64,000 nt of DNA from Streptosporangium amethystogenes (lineage in GTDB: Bacteria; Actinomycetota; Actinomycetes; Streptosporangiales; Streptosporangiaceae), in assembly GCF_000721075.1 (NCBI RefSeq), contig NZ_JOEQ01000004.1, positions 124,001-188,000 on the forward strand. Reading direction: 5' to 3'. A program made the translations under genes and the position numbers. Positions 8,159-16,797 of the stretch are shown in pieces. The notes beneath the pieces are model-generated. The model was given only the letters and a program-made list of their open reading frames with translations. It made no database searches and had not been told where the DNA came from. Position 1 is the stretch's first letter, and every line of letters starts with the position of its first letter.

Positions 8159-8198
8159 TTGACAATGCTCCCCCCGCTACACGTCAATGGTCTGACAC
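8159..8198. promoter_or_regulatory. Divergent promoter region of GntR and ligase genes
   Basis: TTGACA (8159-8164) is a perfect plus-strand -35 element. TGGTCTGACAC (8188-8198) resembles the FCD-GntR operator TGGT-N3-ACCA with one half-site degraded. The space between the two start codons is only 88 bp, so one bound regulator could control both genes. I could not find a convincing -10. Confidence 0.4.
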
Positions 8199-8229
8199 TA
8201 GCCCAATAAGACTCCGGCGAGGAGGGCGT

Positions 8230-9573
8230 GTGGACGTCCGCGAACTTCACGACGAGGTGCGGGCAGGACGGATCGACACCGTGCTGCTGGCGATCGTCGA
8301 CATGCAGGGCCGCCTGCAGGGGAAACGCCTGTCGGCACGTTACTTCCTGCAGGAGGTGCTGGGACACGCCGCCGAGGGATGCAACTACCTGCTCGCGGTC
8401 GACGTCGACATGAACACGGTCGACGGCTACGCGATGTCCTCCTGGGAGCGGGGATACGGCGACTTCGTCATGAAACCCGACCTGTCCACCCTGCGCCGGG
8501 TGCCGTGGCAGGAGGGGACGGCCCTGGTGATGGCCGACCTGCTCTGGGAGGACGGCTCCGACGTGACCGCCTCGCCGCGGCAGATCCTGCGCCGGCAACT
8601 CGCCCGGCTGACCGAGCGGGGCTGGGGGGCTTTCGTCGGGACCGAGCTGGAGTTCGTGATCTTCAACGACAGCTACGAGGACGCCTGGCGCGGCGGTTAC
8701 CGTGACCTGACGCCCGCCAACCTCTACAACGTCGACTACTCCCTTCTCGGCACCGCCAGGGTCGAGCCGCTGCTGCGCAGGATAAGGCTCGGCATGGAGG
8801 GCGCGGGCATGTACGTCGAGTCGGCCAAGGGCGAGTGCAACCTCGGCCAGCACGAGATCGCCTTCCGCTTCGGCGAGGCCCTGTCCAGCTGCGACGACCA
8901 CGCCGTCTACAAGAACGGCGCCAAGGAGATCGCCGCCCAAGAGGGCGTGTCGATCACCTTCATGGCCAAACCGAACCAGCGCGAGGGCAACTCCTGCCAC
9001 ATCCACATCTCGCTCAGGGACGCCACCGGAGAACCGGTCATGGCGGGTTCCGAGGCGCACGGACTGTCCGCGACGGGACAGCACTTCATCGCCGGCCAGC
9101 TCGCCCTCATGCGCGAGCTGACCCTGCTGTACGCGCCGAACGTCAACTCCTACAAGCGGTATGTGCCGGGCAGCTTCGCCCCCACCGCCGTCAAGTGGGG
9201 CGTGGACAACAGGACGTGCGCGCTGCGCCTGGTCGGCCACGGCTCCTCGCTGCGGATCGAGAACCGGGTGCCCGGCGGCGACGTCAACCCCTACCTGGCG
9301 GTCTCGGCACTGGTCGCGGCCGGGCTGCACGGCGTCGAGAACGAGCTGCCGCTCCAGGAGGCGGTCACGGGGAACGCCTACACCTCGGGCGCGGAGACCG
9401 TCCCGCACACGCTGCGGGACGCGCTGGAGCTCTGGGAGGGCTCCGCGTTCGCGGCCTCCGTCTTCGGCGAGGACGTCGTGGCGCACTACGCGAACAACGC
9501 CCGGACCGAGCTGGCCGCCTTCGACGCGGCGGTGACCGACTGGGAGCTGTTCCGAGGATTCGAACGGATGTGA
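8230..9573 (+). CDS. Glutamine-synthetase-like gamma-glutamyl-amine/alkanolamide ligase
   Basis: 447 residues of the GS beta-grasp plus catalytic fold. The metal and glutamate motifs are GTELEFVIFN, ESAKGECNLGQHEIAFRF, the HIHIS strand and the C-terminal SLRIENRVPGGDVNPYLA. It lacks the N-terminal signature and adenylylation context of true nitrogen-assimilating GS. This family includes PuuA and the Streptomyces GlnA3 and GlnA4 enzymes, which ligate glutamate to polyamines or ethanolamine with ATP. The GTG start has GAGGAGGG upstream. The gene is followed with a 4-bp overlap by an aldehyde dehydrogenase, then an SDR and a C26 hydrolase. The SDR favours an alkanolamine substrate such as ethanolamine over a polyamine (inference). 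Confidence 0.88.
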   Translation: MDVRELHDEVRAGRIDTVLLAIVDMQGRLQGKRLSARYFLQEVLGHAAEGCNYLLAVDVDMNTVDGYAMSSWERGYGDFVMKPDLSTLRRVPWQEGTALVMADLLWEDGSDVTASPRQILRRQLARLTERGWGAFVGTELEFVIFNDSYEDAWRGGYRDLTPANLYNVDYSLLGTARVEPLLRRIRLGMEGAGMYVESAKGECNLGQHEIAFRFGEALSSCDDHAVYKNGAKEIAAQEGVSITFMAKPNQREGNSCHIHISLRDATGEPVMAGSEAHGLSATGQHFIAGQLALMRELTLLYAPNVNSYKRYVPGSFAPTAVKWGVDNRTCALRLVGHGSSLRIENRVPGGDVNPYLAVSALVAAGLHGVENELPLQEAVTGNAYTSGAETVPHTLRDALELWEGSAFAASVFGEDVVAHYANNARTELAAFDAAVTDWELFRGFERM

Positions 9574-10922
9574 CGGTGAAGATCATAAATCCGGCGACAG
9601 AAGAGGTGATCGCCGAGGTCGAGATGGCGGACGCCGCCGAGGTCGACAGGGCGGTGGAGCGCGCCAGAAGGGCCTTCGCCACCTGGCGGAGCGTCGGCCC
9701 TTCCGACCGGGCCCGGCTGCTGCGCCGGTTCGCCTCGCTGGTGCGCGAGCACGCCGAGGAACTGGCCCTGGCCGAGGTCGCGGGCGCCGGGCACACGATC
9801 GGCAACGCCCGCTGGGAGGCGGGCAACGTCGCCGACGTGCTCGACTTCTACGCCGGGGCGCCCGAGCGCGACCACGGCCTGCAGATCCCGGTGCCCGGCG
9901 GCCTGGACGTCACCTTCAGGGAACCGCTGGGCGTCGTCGGGGTGATCGTGCCGTGGAACTTCCCGATGGTCATCATGACCTGGGGGACGGCCCCGGCGCT
10001 GGCCGCGGGCAACACCGTGATCGTCAAGCCCGCCGAGTGGACACCGCTGACCGCCCTGCGGGTGGCCGAGCTGGCCCTGGCCGCCGGACTGCCCGAGGGG
10101 GTGTTCCAGGTCCTGCCCGGCGCCGGAGAGGTCGCGGGCGCCCGGCTGGTCGAGCACCCGGACGTGGCGAAGATCGTGTTCACCGGTTCCACCGAGGTGG
10201 GCAAGGAGATCGCCGCCGTCTGCGCCGGGCAGGTCAAGCGGCTCACCCTGGAGCTGGGCGGCAAGAGCGCCAACGTGGTCTTCGCCGACGCCGACCTGGA
10301 ACGGGCGGCGGCGACCGCGCCGTACGCGGTCTTCGACAACGCGGGCCAGGACTGCTGCGCGCGCTCCCGGATCCTGGTCGAGCGCTCGGTGCACGACGAG
10401 TTCCTGGCCCGGTTCGGCGAGGCCGTGCTGAACGTCCGAGTCGGCGACCCCCGCGACGAGAGCACCGAGATGGGCCCGCTGATCAGCGCCGAACACCGGG
10501 AGCGGGTGGCCTCCTACGTCACCGGGCCGCCCTACCTGCGGGGCGCGTGCCCGTCGGGGCCGGGGTTCTGGTTCCCGCCGACGGTCCTGACCCCGAGCTC
10601 GGCCGACGACCGGGCGTTCACCGAGGAGATCTTCGGACCGGTGGTGTCGGTGCTGCCGTTCGACGACGAGGCGGACGCCGTACGGATCGCCAACGACACC
10701 CCGTACGGCCTGAGCGGGTCCATCTGGACCCGTGACGTCGGCCGGGCGCTCCGGGTGGCCAGGGCCGTCGAGGCGGGCAACCTGAGCGTCAACTCGCATT
10801 CGAGCGTCCGCTACTGGACCCCGTTCGGCGGTTTCAAGCAGTCGGGTCTCGGCCGCGAGCTGGGACCGGACGCCCTGTCCGCGTTCACCGAGACCAAGAA
10901 CGTCTTCATTTCCGAGGAGTAG
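9570..10922 (+). CDS. NAD(P)-dependent aldehyde dehydrogenase
   Basis: 450 residues. It has the cofactor region PWNFP near 128-132, GSTEVGK near 206-212, the general base E228 in LELGG and the nucleophile C262 in GQDCC. The loop before FPPTVL is about 20 residues shorter than in most family members. Translation is coupled to the ligase by a GTGA overlap (GTG at 9570-9572). In the proposed pathway it oxidises a gamma-glutamylated aminoaldehyde to the acid, as PuuC does in E. coli putrescine breakdown. Substrate assignment rests on operon context alone. Confidence 0.88.
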   Translation: MTVKIINPATEEVIAEVEMADAAEVDRAVERARRAFATWRSVGPSDRARLLRRFASLVREHAEELALAEVAGAGHTIGNARWEAGNVADVLDFYAGAPERDHGLQIPVPGGLDVTFREPLGVVGVIVPWNFPMVIMTWGTAPALAAGNTVIVKPAEWTPLTALRVAELALAAGLPEGVFQVLPGAGEVAGARLVEHPDVAKIVFTGSTEVGKEIAAVCAGQVKRLTLELGGKSANVVFADADLERAAATAPYAVFDNAGQDCCARSRILVERSVHDEFLARFGEAVLNVRVGDPRDESTEMGPLISAEHRERVASYVTGPPYLRGACPSGPGFWFPPTVLTPSSADDRAFTEEIFGPVVSVLPFDDEADAVRIANDTPYGLSGSIWTRDVGRALRVARAVEAGNLSVNSHSSVRYWTPFGGFKQSGLGRELGPDALSAFTETKNVFISEE

Positions 10923-10927
10923 AAGCG

Positions 10928-11692
10928 ATGCTGCGTTTGCAGGACCGGGTGGCCGTCATCACGGGCGCCGGCAGCGGGATCGGCCTGGCCACCGCGCGCC
11001 GGTTCGCCGAGGAGGGCGCCCGCGTCGTGTGCGTGGACCTGGACGAGACGACCGGCGCGGCGGCCGCGGCCGAGGTCGGCGGCCTGTTCGTGAAGGCCGA
11101 CGTGACCAGCGAGGACGACGTCGTCCGGATGTTTTCGACCGCGTTCGACAGCTACGGCAGCGTGGACATCGCGTTCAACAACGCGGGCATCTCACCGCCG
11201 GAGGACGACTCGATCCTGGAGACCGGCATCGACGCCTGGCGCCGGGTCCAGGAGGTCAACCTCACCTCCGTCTACCTGTGCTGCAAGCACGCCATCCCGT
11301 ACATGCGACGGCAGGGCAAGGGGTCGATCATCAACACCGCGTCGTTCGTGGCCGTGATGGGCTCGGCGACCAGCCAGATCTCCTACACCGCCTCCAAGGG
11401 CGGGGTGCTGGCGATGTCGCGCGAGCTGGGTGTGCAGTTCGCCCGCGAGGGCATCCGGGTCAACGCGCTCTGCCCCGGCCCGGTCAACACCCCGCTGCTG
11501 CAGGAGTTGTTCGCCAAGGACCCCGAGCGGGCACAGCGCCGCCTGGTGCACATCCCGATCGGCCGCTTCGCCGAGGCGACCGAGATCGCCGCCGCGGTGG
11601 CGTTCCTCGCCTCGGACGACGCGAGCTTCATCACCGGCTCGGAGTTCCTGGTGGACGGCGGCATCTCGGGCGCCTACGTCACGCCGCTCTGA
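10928..11692 (+). CDS. SDR-family oxidoreductase
   Basis: 254 residues, classical SDR: TGAGSGIG at 12-19, FNNAG near 83-87, and catalytic Y153/K157 in YTASK. It starts 5 nt after the aldehyde dehydrogenase gene, with GAGGAG before the ATG. In the operon it is the natural candidate for oxidising the hydroxyl group of a gamma-glutamyl amino alcohol to the aldehyde used by the enzyme upstream. The family is also annotated as 3-oxoacyl reductase, but nothing here points to fatty acid synthesis. Confidence 0.85.
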   Translation: MLRLQDRVAVITGAGSGIGLATARRFAEEGARVVCVDLDETTGAAAAAEVGGLFVKADVTSEDDVVRMFSTAFDSYGSVDIAFNNAGISPPEDDSILETGIDAWRRVQEVNLTSVYLCCKHAIPYMRRQGKGSIINTASFVAVMGSATSQISYTASKGGVLAMSRELGVQFAREGIRVNALCPGPVNTPLLQELFAKDPERAQRRLVHIPIGRFAEATEIAAAVAFLASDDASFITGSEFLVDGGISGAYVTPL

Positions 11693-11730
11693 CCGCTCCC
11701 CGCCATCTTCGCGACCGGCGGTGGCGGGAT

Positions 11731-11790
11731 TTGCCCAGGCCATACCCTGGCCCCGATAGCGTGCGAGGACATGGGCAGATGTCCCATGTC
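11731..11790 (+). promoter_or_regulatory. Promoter-like elements and 8-bp inverted repeat before the C26 hydrolase gene
   Basis: TTGCCC (11731-11736) and GATAGC (11755-11760) with an 18-nt spacer form a possible promoter. Just downstream, GACATGGG (11768-11775) and CCCATGTC (11783-11790) form a perfect inverted repeat around a 7-nt spacer. It would lie at the very 5' end of the transcript, where it could act as an operator or as an RNA hairpin. It suggests the hydrolase can be expressed apart from the upstream genes. Confidence 0.5.
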
Positions 11791-11816
11791 ACCGGCGTCC
11801 GCGTGAGAAAGAGACC

Positions 11817-12512
11817 ATGTCCCGTCCCGTCATCGGCATCACCTGCTACGTCGAACCCGCGAGGTTCACCGTCTGGGAGACGACCACCGCGCTGCTGCCG
11901 TACGACTACGTCGACCACGTGGCCCGCGCGGGCGGGCAGCCGGTGATCCTGCCGCCCGCGGGCGACCCCGCGACGCTGGTGGAGCGCCTGGACGGGCTGA
12001 TCCTGGCCGGCGGCGGGGACGTCGGCCCGGAACGGTACGGACAGCAACCGCACGAGCGGACCGGCTACGTCCGGTCGTTCCGCGACGACGCCGAGCTGGG
12101 ACTGGTCCGGGTGGCGCTGGAGCGGGACCTGCCCTTCCTCGGCGTCTGCAGGGGCATGCAGATCCTGAACGTCGCCCTCGGCGGCGGCCTCCACCAGCAC
12201 CTGCCAGACGTGGTGGGCCACCAGGGGCATGCCCCGGCCCCCGGCAGCTACGGCAGGATGCCGGTGCGGCTCGCCCCCGGCAGCCTGACCTCGAAGGTCT
12301 TCGGAACCGAGACCGTGGACGTGGCCCACTACCACCACCAGGCCGTCGACCTGCTCGCCGAGGGCCTGACCGTGACCGCCCACGCCGAGGACGGCACGGT
12401 GGAGGCCGTGGAGGTGGAGGATCATCCGTTCGCCCTCGCCGTCCAGTGGCATCCCGAGACCGACGACGAGCCTGCCCTGTTCGAGGCGCTGGTCCGGCAC
12501 GCCCGCCGCTGA
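11817..12512 (+). CDS. Gamma-glutamyl hydrolase, peptidase C26 (PuuD-like)
   Basis: 231 residues, class-I glutamine-amidotransferase fold. The nucleophile C111 lies in LGVCRGMQ, the catalytic His/Glu in QWHPE (210-214), and the oxyanion stretch LAGGGDVGP near 63-71. PuuD-type enzymes release glutamate from gamma-glutamyl-GABA or related gamma-glutamyl amides. Here it would finish the pathway begun by the ligase at 8230, recycling glutamate and freeing the oxidised amine. GAGAAAGAG precedes the ATG. The 124-bp gap to the SDR gene, with its own promoter-like elements, suggests partly independent expression. Confidence 0.88.
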   Translation: MSRPVIGITCYVEPARFTVWETTTALLPYDYVDHVARAGGQPVILPPAGDPATLVERLDGLILAGGGDVGPERYGQQPHERTGYVRSFRDDAELGLVRVALERDLPFLGVCRGMQILNVALGGGLHQHLPDVVGHQGHAPAPGSYGRMPVRLAPGSLTSKVFGTETVDVAHYHHQAVDLLAEGLTVTAHAEDGTVEAVEVEDHPFALAVQWHPETDDEPALFEALVRHARR

Positions 12513-12577
12513 GCGGCCCGACCCGGGCACGCTCACCCCAGGCCCGCTCACCGTGGGGCGGAGCACCGGAGCCGGGC

Positions 12578-15358
12578 TCATTCCCGGGTGAGGATCAGGG
12601 CCAGCGGGAGCCGCTGCACCAGCAGGGCGGGAACGACGGAGGCCAGGGCCGCGAGCGTGACGGCCACCACCGCCGCGACCGCCGCTCCCACGACCACCGC
12701 GCCCGGCAGGCCGCCCGCCAGCGCGAACGCGGCCGTCACCCCGCCCAGGACCCCGACGAGGGCGCCGAGCAGGCCGATGCCGGCCCCTTCCAGAACGATC
12801 AGCCGGGCCAGCGAGCCCCCCGACCAGCCCGAGGCGCGCAGCACGGCCAGCTCGGTGTCGCGCTCCCGTATCCCCAGGTAGAGCACGTCGGCCACGGCCA
12901 GCACCGCCAGCCCGAACATCACCGCGACAGCCGCGTAGTCGGCCGGGCGGGCCTGCACCACTATGGCGTCGCCGAGCAGCGAGCCCACCACCCGGCCGCG
13001 GAAGCCGTAGGTGACGCCGAGCAGCATCGTCAGCCCGAAGACCGCGGCCGCGAGCGTCGCCGCGCCCAGCAGGGTCCGCCCGGGGGACCTGGTCAACCCG
13101 CTCACCGCCAGCCCGGCCACCCCGCGCGGCGAGCGCGCCCTGCGCGGCAGCCGCACGGCGGGCCGCACCGCCTCCGCGGGCGGCACCCGCGAGGCCCGCC
13201 AGGCAGGGACCAGTCCCGCCGACAGCGCCAGCGTCACCGCCGCCGGGACCGCCAGCCACGCCCGCTGCCCCGGCGGCGCGACCCCCGACCACAGGGCGAC
13301 GGGCCAGGCCAGCGCGACGGACAGCAGGCCTGCCAGCAGACCGATGGCGCCGACCTCGCAGAGCACGGTCCCGAACAGTTTCGGCCGCGACCAGCCCAGG
13401 CAGGCCAGCACGCCGAGCTCGGACCTCCTGGCCCGCACGGTCGCCGCCGCACCGTTGAGCACGAACAACCCGCAGACGGCCAGGACCAGTACGAACAACA
13501 CGAGCGACTTGCGATCGGCGGCGTTCAGGATCCGGTAGGCGACGTTCTTGTTCACCCAGTCCTCCCGGAGGGTCAGCGCGGGACGCCCGAAGGACCCGGC
13601 GGGCAGGTTCACCGTCATCGGCGACGGCGACGAGCCGACCGTGATGTCCACCTTCAGTCCGGTGGCCGCCACGATGTCCCTGGCCACCTGACCGATCCGC
13701 TCCCGGCTGACCGGGTCGGGCCCGGTGACACCGTCGACCCGTACCCGTATGACGCTCAGCGGCGCCCGCGCCGCGGGCCGCCCCTCGGTCCTCTCCGCGA
13801 TCTCCTCCAGCCACTGCAGGCTGGTGAGGAGCAGGGGCGGCGTCTGGAGGTATCCGGCGACGTTGTCGTTGGGCAGCAGAGTCCGGCCGCCGAGGAGCGC
13901 GGTGGTCCGGCCGTCGCCCGGCATGGCGACCGGCGGGTTGTAGGTCTCCATGGGGAGCCGGGTCAGCTCGCTGAAACCGGGCAGCCTGGCCGGGTCGAAC
14001 CGTCCGACGACACGGGACTTGAGATCCCCGGTGTGGCGTTTGGAGATCGCCCTGCGGTTCAGCGTGCGGAACTGGGTGTCGGATGCCCCGACCGTCGCGC
14101 CCTGGAGGTCCTTGGTCACCCTCGTCACCCCCGAGAACCACGGATCCTTCCAGACACCGGACCCGTTCCGCACCGGGAGCGCGTCGAGCTCACGCGCTCC
14201 CCGTTGCCGGTAGTCGACGGGCCCGGATGTCCAGTACCTCGTCAACGGCACGTAGTGCCCGTCCGACAGGTCCGACCACCGGTCGAGCATCGACTCGTAG
14301 ACCTGTCCGGCGTCGAGGGTGAGACGCCGGACCTCCTCACCCCGGTTCGCGGCGAGATAGGACAGGAGCCTCTTGGCCGGCACGCCCTCGGTGACCTTCT
14401 CGGCCGCCTCGGCGGGCAGCCGCCGGATCACGACCTCGTCCCGCTGGTCCGTGTAGGGCACCGAGGCCGCGATCAGCGGGATCTCGTTGGGGTCGTCCCT
14501 GGCCGCCTTCACCGTGAGGTAGCGTCCCTCGACCATCGCCCCCTCCAACCCTGCCAGCCGGGCCTCGGCATCCGGGTCGACGGCCGCGAGCACGAACGGG
14601 AACTCCTGGTAGAGCGGCACGCCCGCCTGGCCGGGCTTCAGTCCGTTCCAGAAATATCCGCTGCCGTCGCCCAGGCCGGTCCGGGTGGACCAGTAGCCGC
14701 GGTCGGGCAGCGTCCGCTCGGAGGGGAAGGGACTGGTCCTCGCCGGGTCCTCCGACCAGCCGAGCGAGGTCGCCAACCGGACCCGCCGGCCATCGAGCAG
14801 CTCCTCCTCGGCCCCCTCGACGGACTCGCCCCCGTCGGCGATCTCTGTGAAGTCGAGCGTGACGGGGCGGCGGGTGACGTACTCGTACTGGGGCTGCAGG
14901 AACGGGATGCGGGTGAGGCCTCGGTCGGTGACCCGGGTGCGCTCCACGCTCAGCATCGTGCGGTCGCCCTCGTGCAGCAGGTCCGTCACGTCGACCCTGA
15001 CGCCCGCCGTGTGCACGACATGACCGATCATGCCGATCGGGGCGGCGATCTCGACGCCGTTGACTCGCTTGATCCGCTCGTACTGGTCGAAGGTGATCCC
15101 TCCGAAGACGTCCGACAGGTAGTTGGCGCGGACCAGCCCCTGCGACCGCTCGATGGCGGTGGCCGAGTTCTCCGGGCGGACCAGGATGTCGTACTGCGCC
15201 CGGAAGTTCTTCCCGACGGTACCGATGATCTCCAGACGCTGGGTCTCGGCGGTGCCGGTCAGCACGGTGAACCCGGTGGCCGCGACCACGATGCCGAACA
15301 GGAGCAGCAGTGCCCGGCCGAACCGGTGGCGGAGCCGGGCCCAGAGCAGGCGGGTCAT
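12578..15358 (-). CDS. FtsX-type ABC transporter permease
   Basis: 926 residues. An N-terminal transmembrane anchor (about 14-34) is followed by a very large extracytoplasmic region (about 40-600) and two FtsX-like blocks of membrane segments in the C-terminal third. The ATG overlaps the stop of the ATPase gene (ATGA), so the two form one transporter. Proteins of this MacB/FtsX class work as mechanotransmitters or exporters for lipids, peptides or drugs rather than classical importers. Control by PadR is suggested by the palindromes at 16073-16123. The cargo is unknown. Confidence 0.88.
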   Translation of the reverse strand: MTRLLWARLRHRFGRALLLLFGIVVAATGFTVLTGTAETQRLEIIGTVGKNFRAQYDILVRPENSATAIERSQGLVRANYLSDVFGGITFDQYERIKRVNGVEIAAPIGMIGHVVHTAGVRVDVTDLLHEGDRTMLSVERTRVTDRGLTRIPFLQPQYEYVTRRPVTLDFTEIADGGESVEGAEEELLDGRRVRLATSLGWSEDPARTSPFPSERTLPDRGYWSTRTGLGDGSGYFWNGLKPGQAGVPLYQEFPFVLAAVDPDAEARLAGLEGAMVEGRYLTVKAARDDPNEIPLIAASVPYTDQRDEVVIRRLPAEAAEKVTEGVPAKRLLSYLAANRGEEVRRLTLDAGQVYESMLDRWSDLSDGHYVPLTRYWTSGPVDYRQRGARELDALPVRNGSGVWKDPWFSGVTRVTKDLQGATVGASDTQFRTLNRRAISKRHTGDLKSRVVGRFDPARLPGFSELTRLPMETYNPPVAMPGDGRTTALLGGRTLLPNDNVAGYLQTPPLLLTSLQWLEEIAERTEGRPAARAPLSVIRVRVDGVTGPDPVSRERIGQVARDIVAATGLKVDITVGSSPSPMTVNLPAGSFGRPALTLREDWVNKNVAYRILNAADRKSLVLFVLVLAVCGLFVLNGAAATVRARRSELGVLACLGWSRPKLFGTVLCEVGAIGLLAGLLSVALAWPVALWSGVAPPGQRAWLAVPAAVTLALSAGLVPAWRASRVPPAEAVRPAVRLPRRARSPRGVAGLAVSGLTRSPGRTLLGAATLAAAVFGLTMLLGVTYGFRGRVVGSLLGDAIVVQARPADYAAVAVMFGLAVLAVADVLYLGIRERDTELAVLRASGWSGGSLARLIVLEGAGIGLLGALVGVLGGVTAAFALAGGLPGAVVVGAAVAAVVAVTLAALASVVPALLVQRLPLALILTRE

Positions 15359-16065
15359 CCGAGCCGCCCGATCCGGCCGAGCACGTCCTGGGCGGGCGTC
15401 ACCCGGTCGTCGCCGGTGATCCGGCCGTCACGCATCCGGACCACCCGGTCGCACGCCGCCGCCACCTCGGGATTGTGGGTGGCGACCAGCATGGTCATGC
15501 CGTACTCCTCCCGCAGGGAGAACAGCAGGTCGACGATCTCCTGGCCGGTGACGCTGTCGAGGTTGCCGGTGGGCTCGTCCGCCAGGAGCAGCGGCGGATG
15601 GGCGATCAGCGCCCGGGCGATCGCCACCCGCTGCTGCTGCCCGCCGGAGAGTTCGCCGGGCAGCGCCCGCTCCCGGTCGGCCAGCCCGACCGCGGCCAGC
15701 AGTTCCCTGGCCCGGGCCCGGCGGTCGAAGCCCACCCTGCGCGGCAGTACGGGGGCGAGCACGTTGTCCAGCAGGCTCAGCGCCGGGAGCAGGTGGAAAC
15801 GCTGGAAGACGAAGCCCACCGCGCGCCGGTGCCGGTCGAGACCCCGGCGCCCGAGATCGTCGACGCGCTTTCCTCCGACGTGGATCTCGCCCCCGTCGGG
15901 GAGATCCATCGCACCGACGAGATGGAGGAGCGTGGATTTGCCCGCCCCCGAGGGCCCGGTGAACGCGACCGCCTGACCGGCCCCGACCTCCAGGCCGACC
16001 TCGTCGAGTGCCCTGGTGGAGCCGTGGACGCGGCTGACGCCTCGCAGGCTGACTTCAACGCTCAT
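15355..16065 (-). CDS. ABC transporter ATP-binding protein (MacB/LolD type)
   Basis: 236 residues. Walker A GPSGAGKST (37-45), Q-loop FVFQRF near 86-91, signature LSGGQQQR (139-146), Walker B LLLADEP (159-165) and the GNLDS D-loop are present, with the H-loop His in ATHNPE. It powers the permease encoded next to it. The ATG at 16063-16065 gives the usual family start; an upstream in-frame ATG at 16087-16089 would place coding sequence across the palindrome. The gene faces a PadR regulator across a 65-bp operator region. Confidence 0.93.
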   Translation of the reverse strand: MSVEVSLRGVSRVHGSTRALDEVGLEVGAGQAVAFTGPSGAGKSTLLHLVGAMDLPDGGEIHVGGKRVDDLGRRGLDRHRRAVGFVFQRFHLLPALSLLDNVLAPVLPRRVGFDRRARARELLAAVGLADRERALPGELSGGQQQRVAIARALIAHPPLLLADEPTGNLDSVTGQEIVDLLFSLREEYGMTMLVATHNPEVAAACDRVVRMRDGRITGDDRVTPAQDVLGRIGRLG

Positions 16066-16072
16066 GGCCGCT

Positions 16073-16123
16073 ACATTGTCACAATGCATAAGGGTTCGTG
16101 AAGCTCCTATCTTGTGACAATGT
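16073..16123. promoter_or_regulatory. Paired PadR operators
   Basis: CATTGTCACAATG (16074-16086) is a perfect odd-length palindrome. ACATTGTCACAA (16073-16084) recurs as its exact inverse, TTGTGACAATGT, at 16112-16123. The two sites are centred 36 bp apart, between the divergent ABC and PadR genes. PadR proteins typically bind ATGT-N8-ACAT-like palindromes and repress both their own gene and a neighbouring transporter, and both matches fit that pattern. Confidence 0.75.
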
Positions 16124-16130
16124 AGAAATC

Positions 16131-16718
16131 ATGCCACTTAGCCATGCCGTGCTCACCCTGCTGGCCGACGGGCCCAGCCACGGCTACGAACTCAAGGCCC
16201 GGTTCGAGGCGGCGGTCGGCCCTCAGTGGGGCGGCCTCAACATCGGGCACCTGTACCAGATCCTGGACCGGCTGGTCAGGGACGGCCACGTGACCCGCAG
16301 TCACGTGACCCAGAGCGACCGCCCGGACAAGACGCTGTACCAGCTGACCGAGAGCGGTGCCGGTGAGCTGCGGGAATGGGCGAGCGCTCCCTGGGTCCGC
16401 TCGTCGGGATTCCGGGACGAACTGTTCCTCAAGCTGCTCGCGGCCACCCGGCTGGGCACGGACGCGCTCGGCTCGTTCGTGTCCGCGCAGCGCCAGGCCT
16501 ACCTCTCGGACCTGGCGGCACTGACACGCCTGCGCCGCGAGCAGGACGACCCCCTGGTGTCCCTGCTCGTCGACGCGGCCATCGCGCACACCAGAGCCGA
16601 CCTGCAGATCGTCGACGGCGCCGAGGAGCGTCTGACGGCGATGGCCACCGCCGGCACGGACGTGCACACCGTAAGGCCCGAGGGCGATGGTCTCCGGGCA
16701 CTTGGCGAGGGTGCCTGA
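16131..16718 (+). CDS. PadR-family transcriptional regulator
   Basis: 195 residues from the ATG at 16131. The N-terminal winged helix carries the family pattern GPSHGYELKARFE (about 13-25) and IGHLYQILDRLVRDG (about 37-51). A C-terminal helical dimerisation domain follows. Only a weak ribosome-binding site is seen, and the start lies 8 nt after the second palindrome. It presumably represses itself and the divergent ABC transporter in response to the transported compound. An earlier in-frame GTG would put coding sequence in the operator. Confidence 0.88.
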   Translation: MPLSHAVLTLLADGPSHGYELKARFEAAVGPQWGGLNIGHLYQILDRLVRDGHVTRSHVTQSDRPDKTLYQLTESGAGELREWASAPWVRSSGFRDELFLKLLAATRLGTDALGSFVSAQRQAYLSDLAALTRLRREQDDPLVSLLVDAAIAHTRADLQIVDGAEERLTAMATAGTDVHTVRPEGDGLRALGEGA

Positions 16719-16797
16719 TCCCAGCCGGCCGGTGCGAGGGGATTTCGCTCGGCCGGTGCGGGCGGTTAGGCTGGCCGACGACACCGATGAACCCCGC

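Noticed and set aside
7867..9486. Long minus-strand frame across the GntR-ligase region
   Set aside because: It covers the divergent promoter and the antisense of the ligase, and its sequence has no domain signature.
12446..15976. Very long open frame on the plus strand across the ABC transporter genes
   Set aside because: It is antisense to the permease and ATPase, which carry all family motifs; the predicted protein is Arg/Gly/Pro/His-rich without domains, typical of a high-GC shadow frame.
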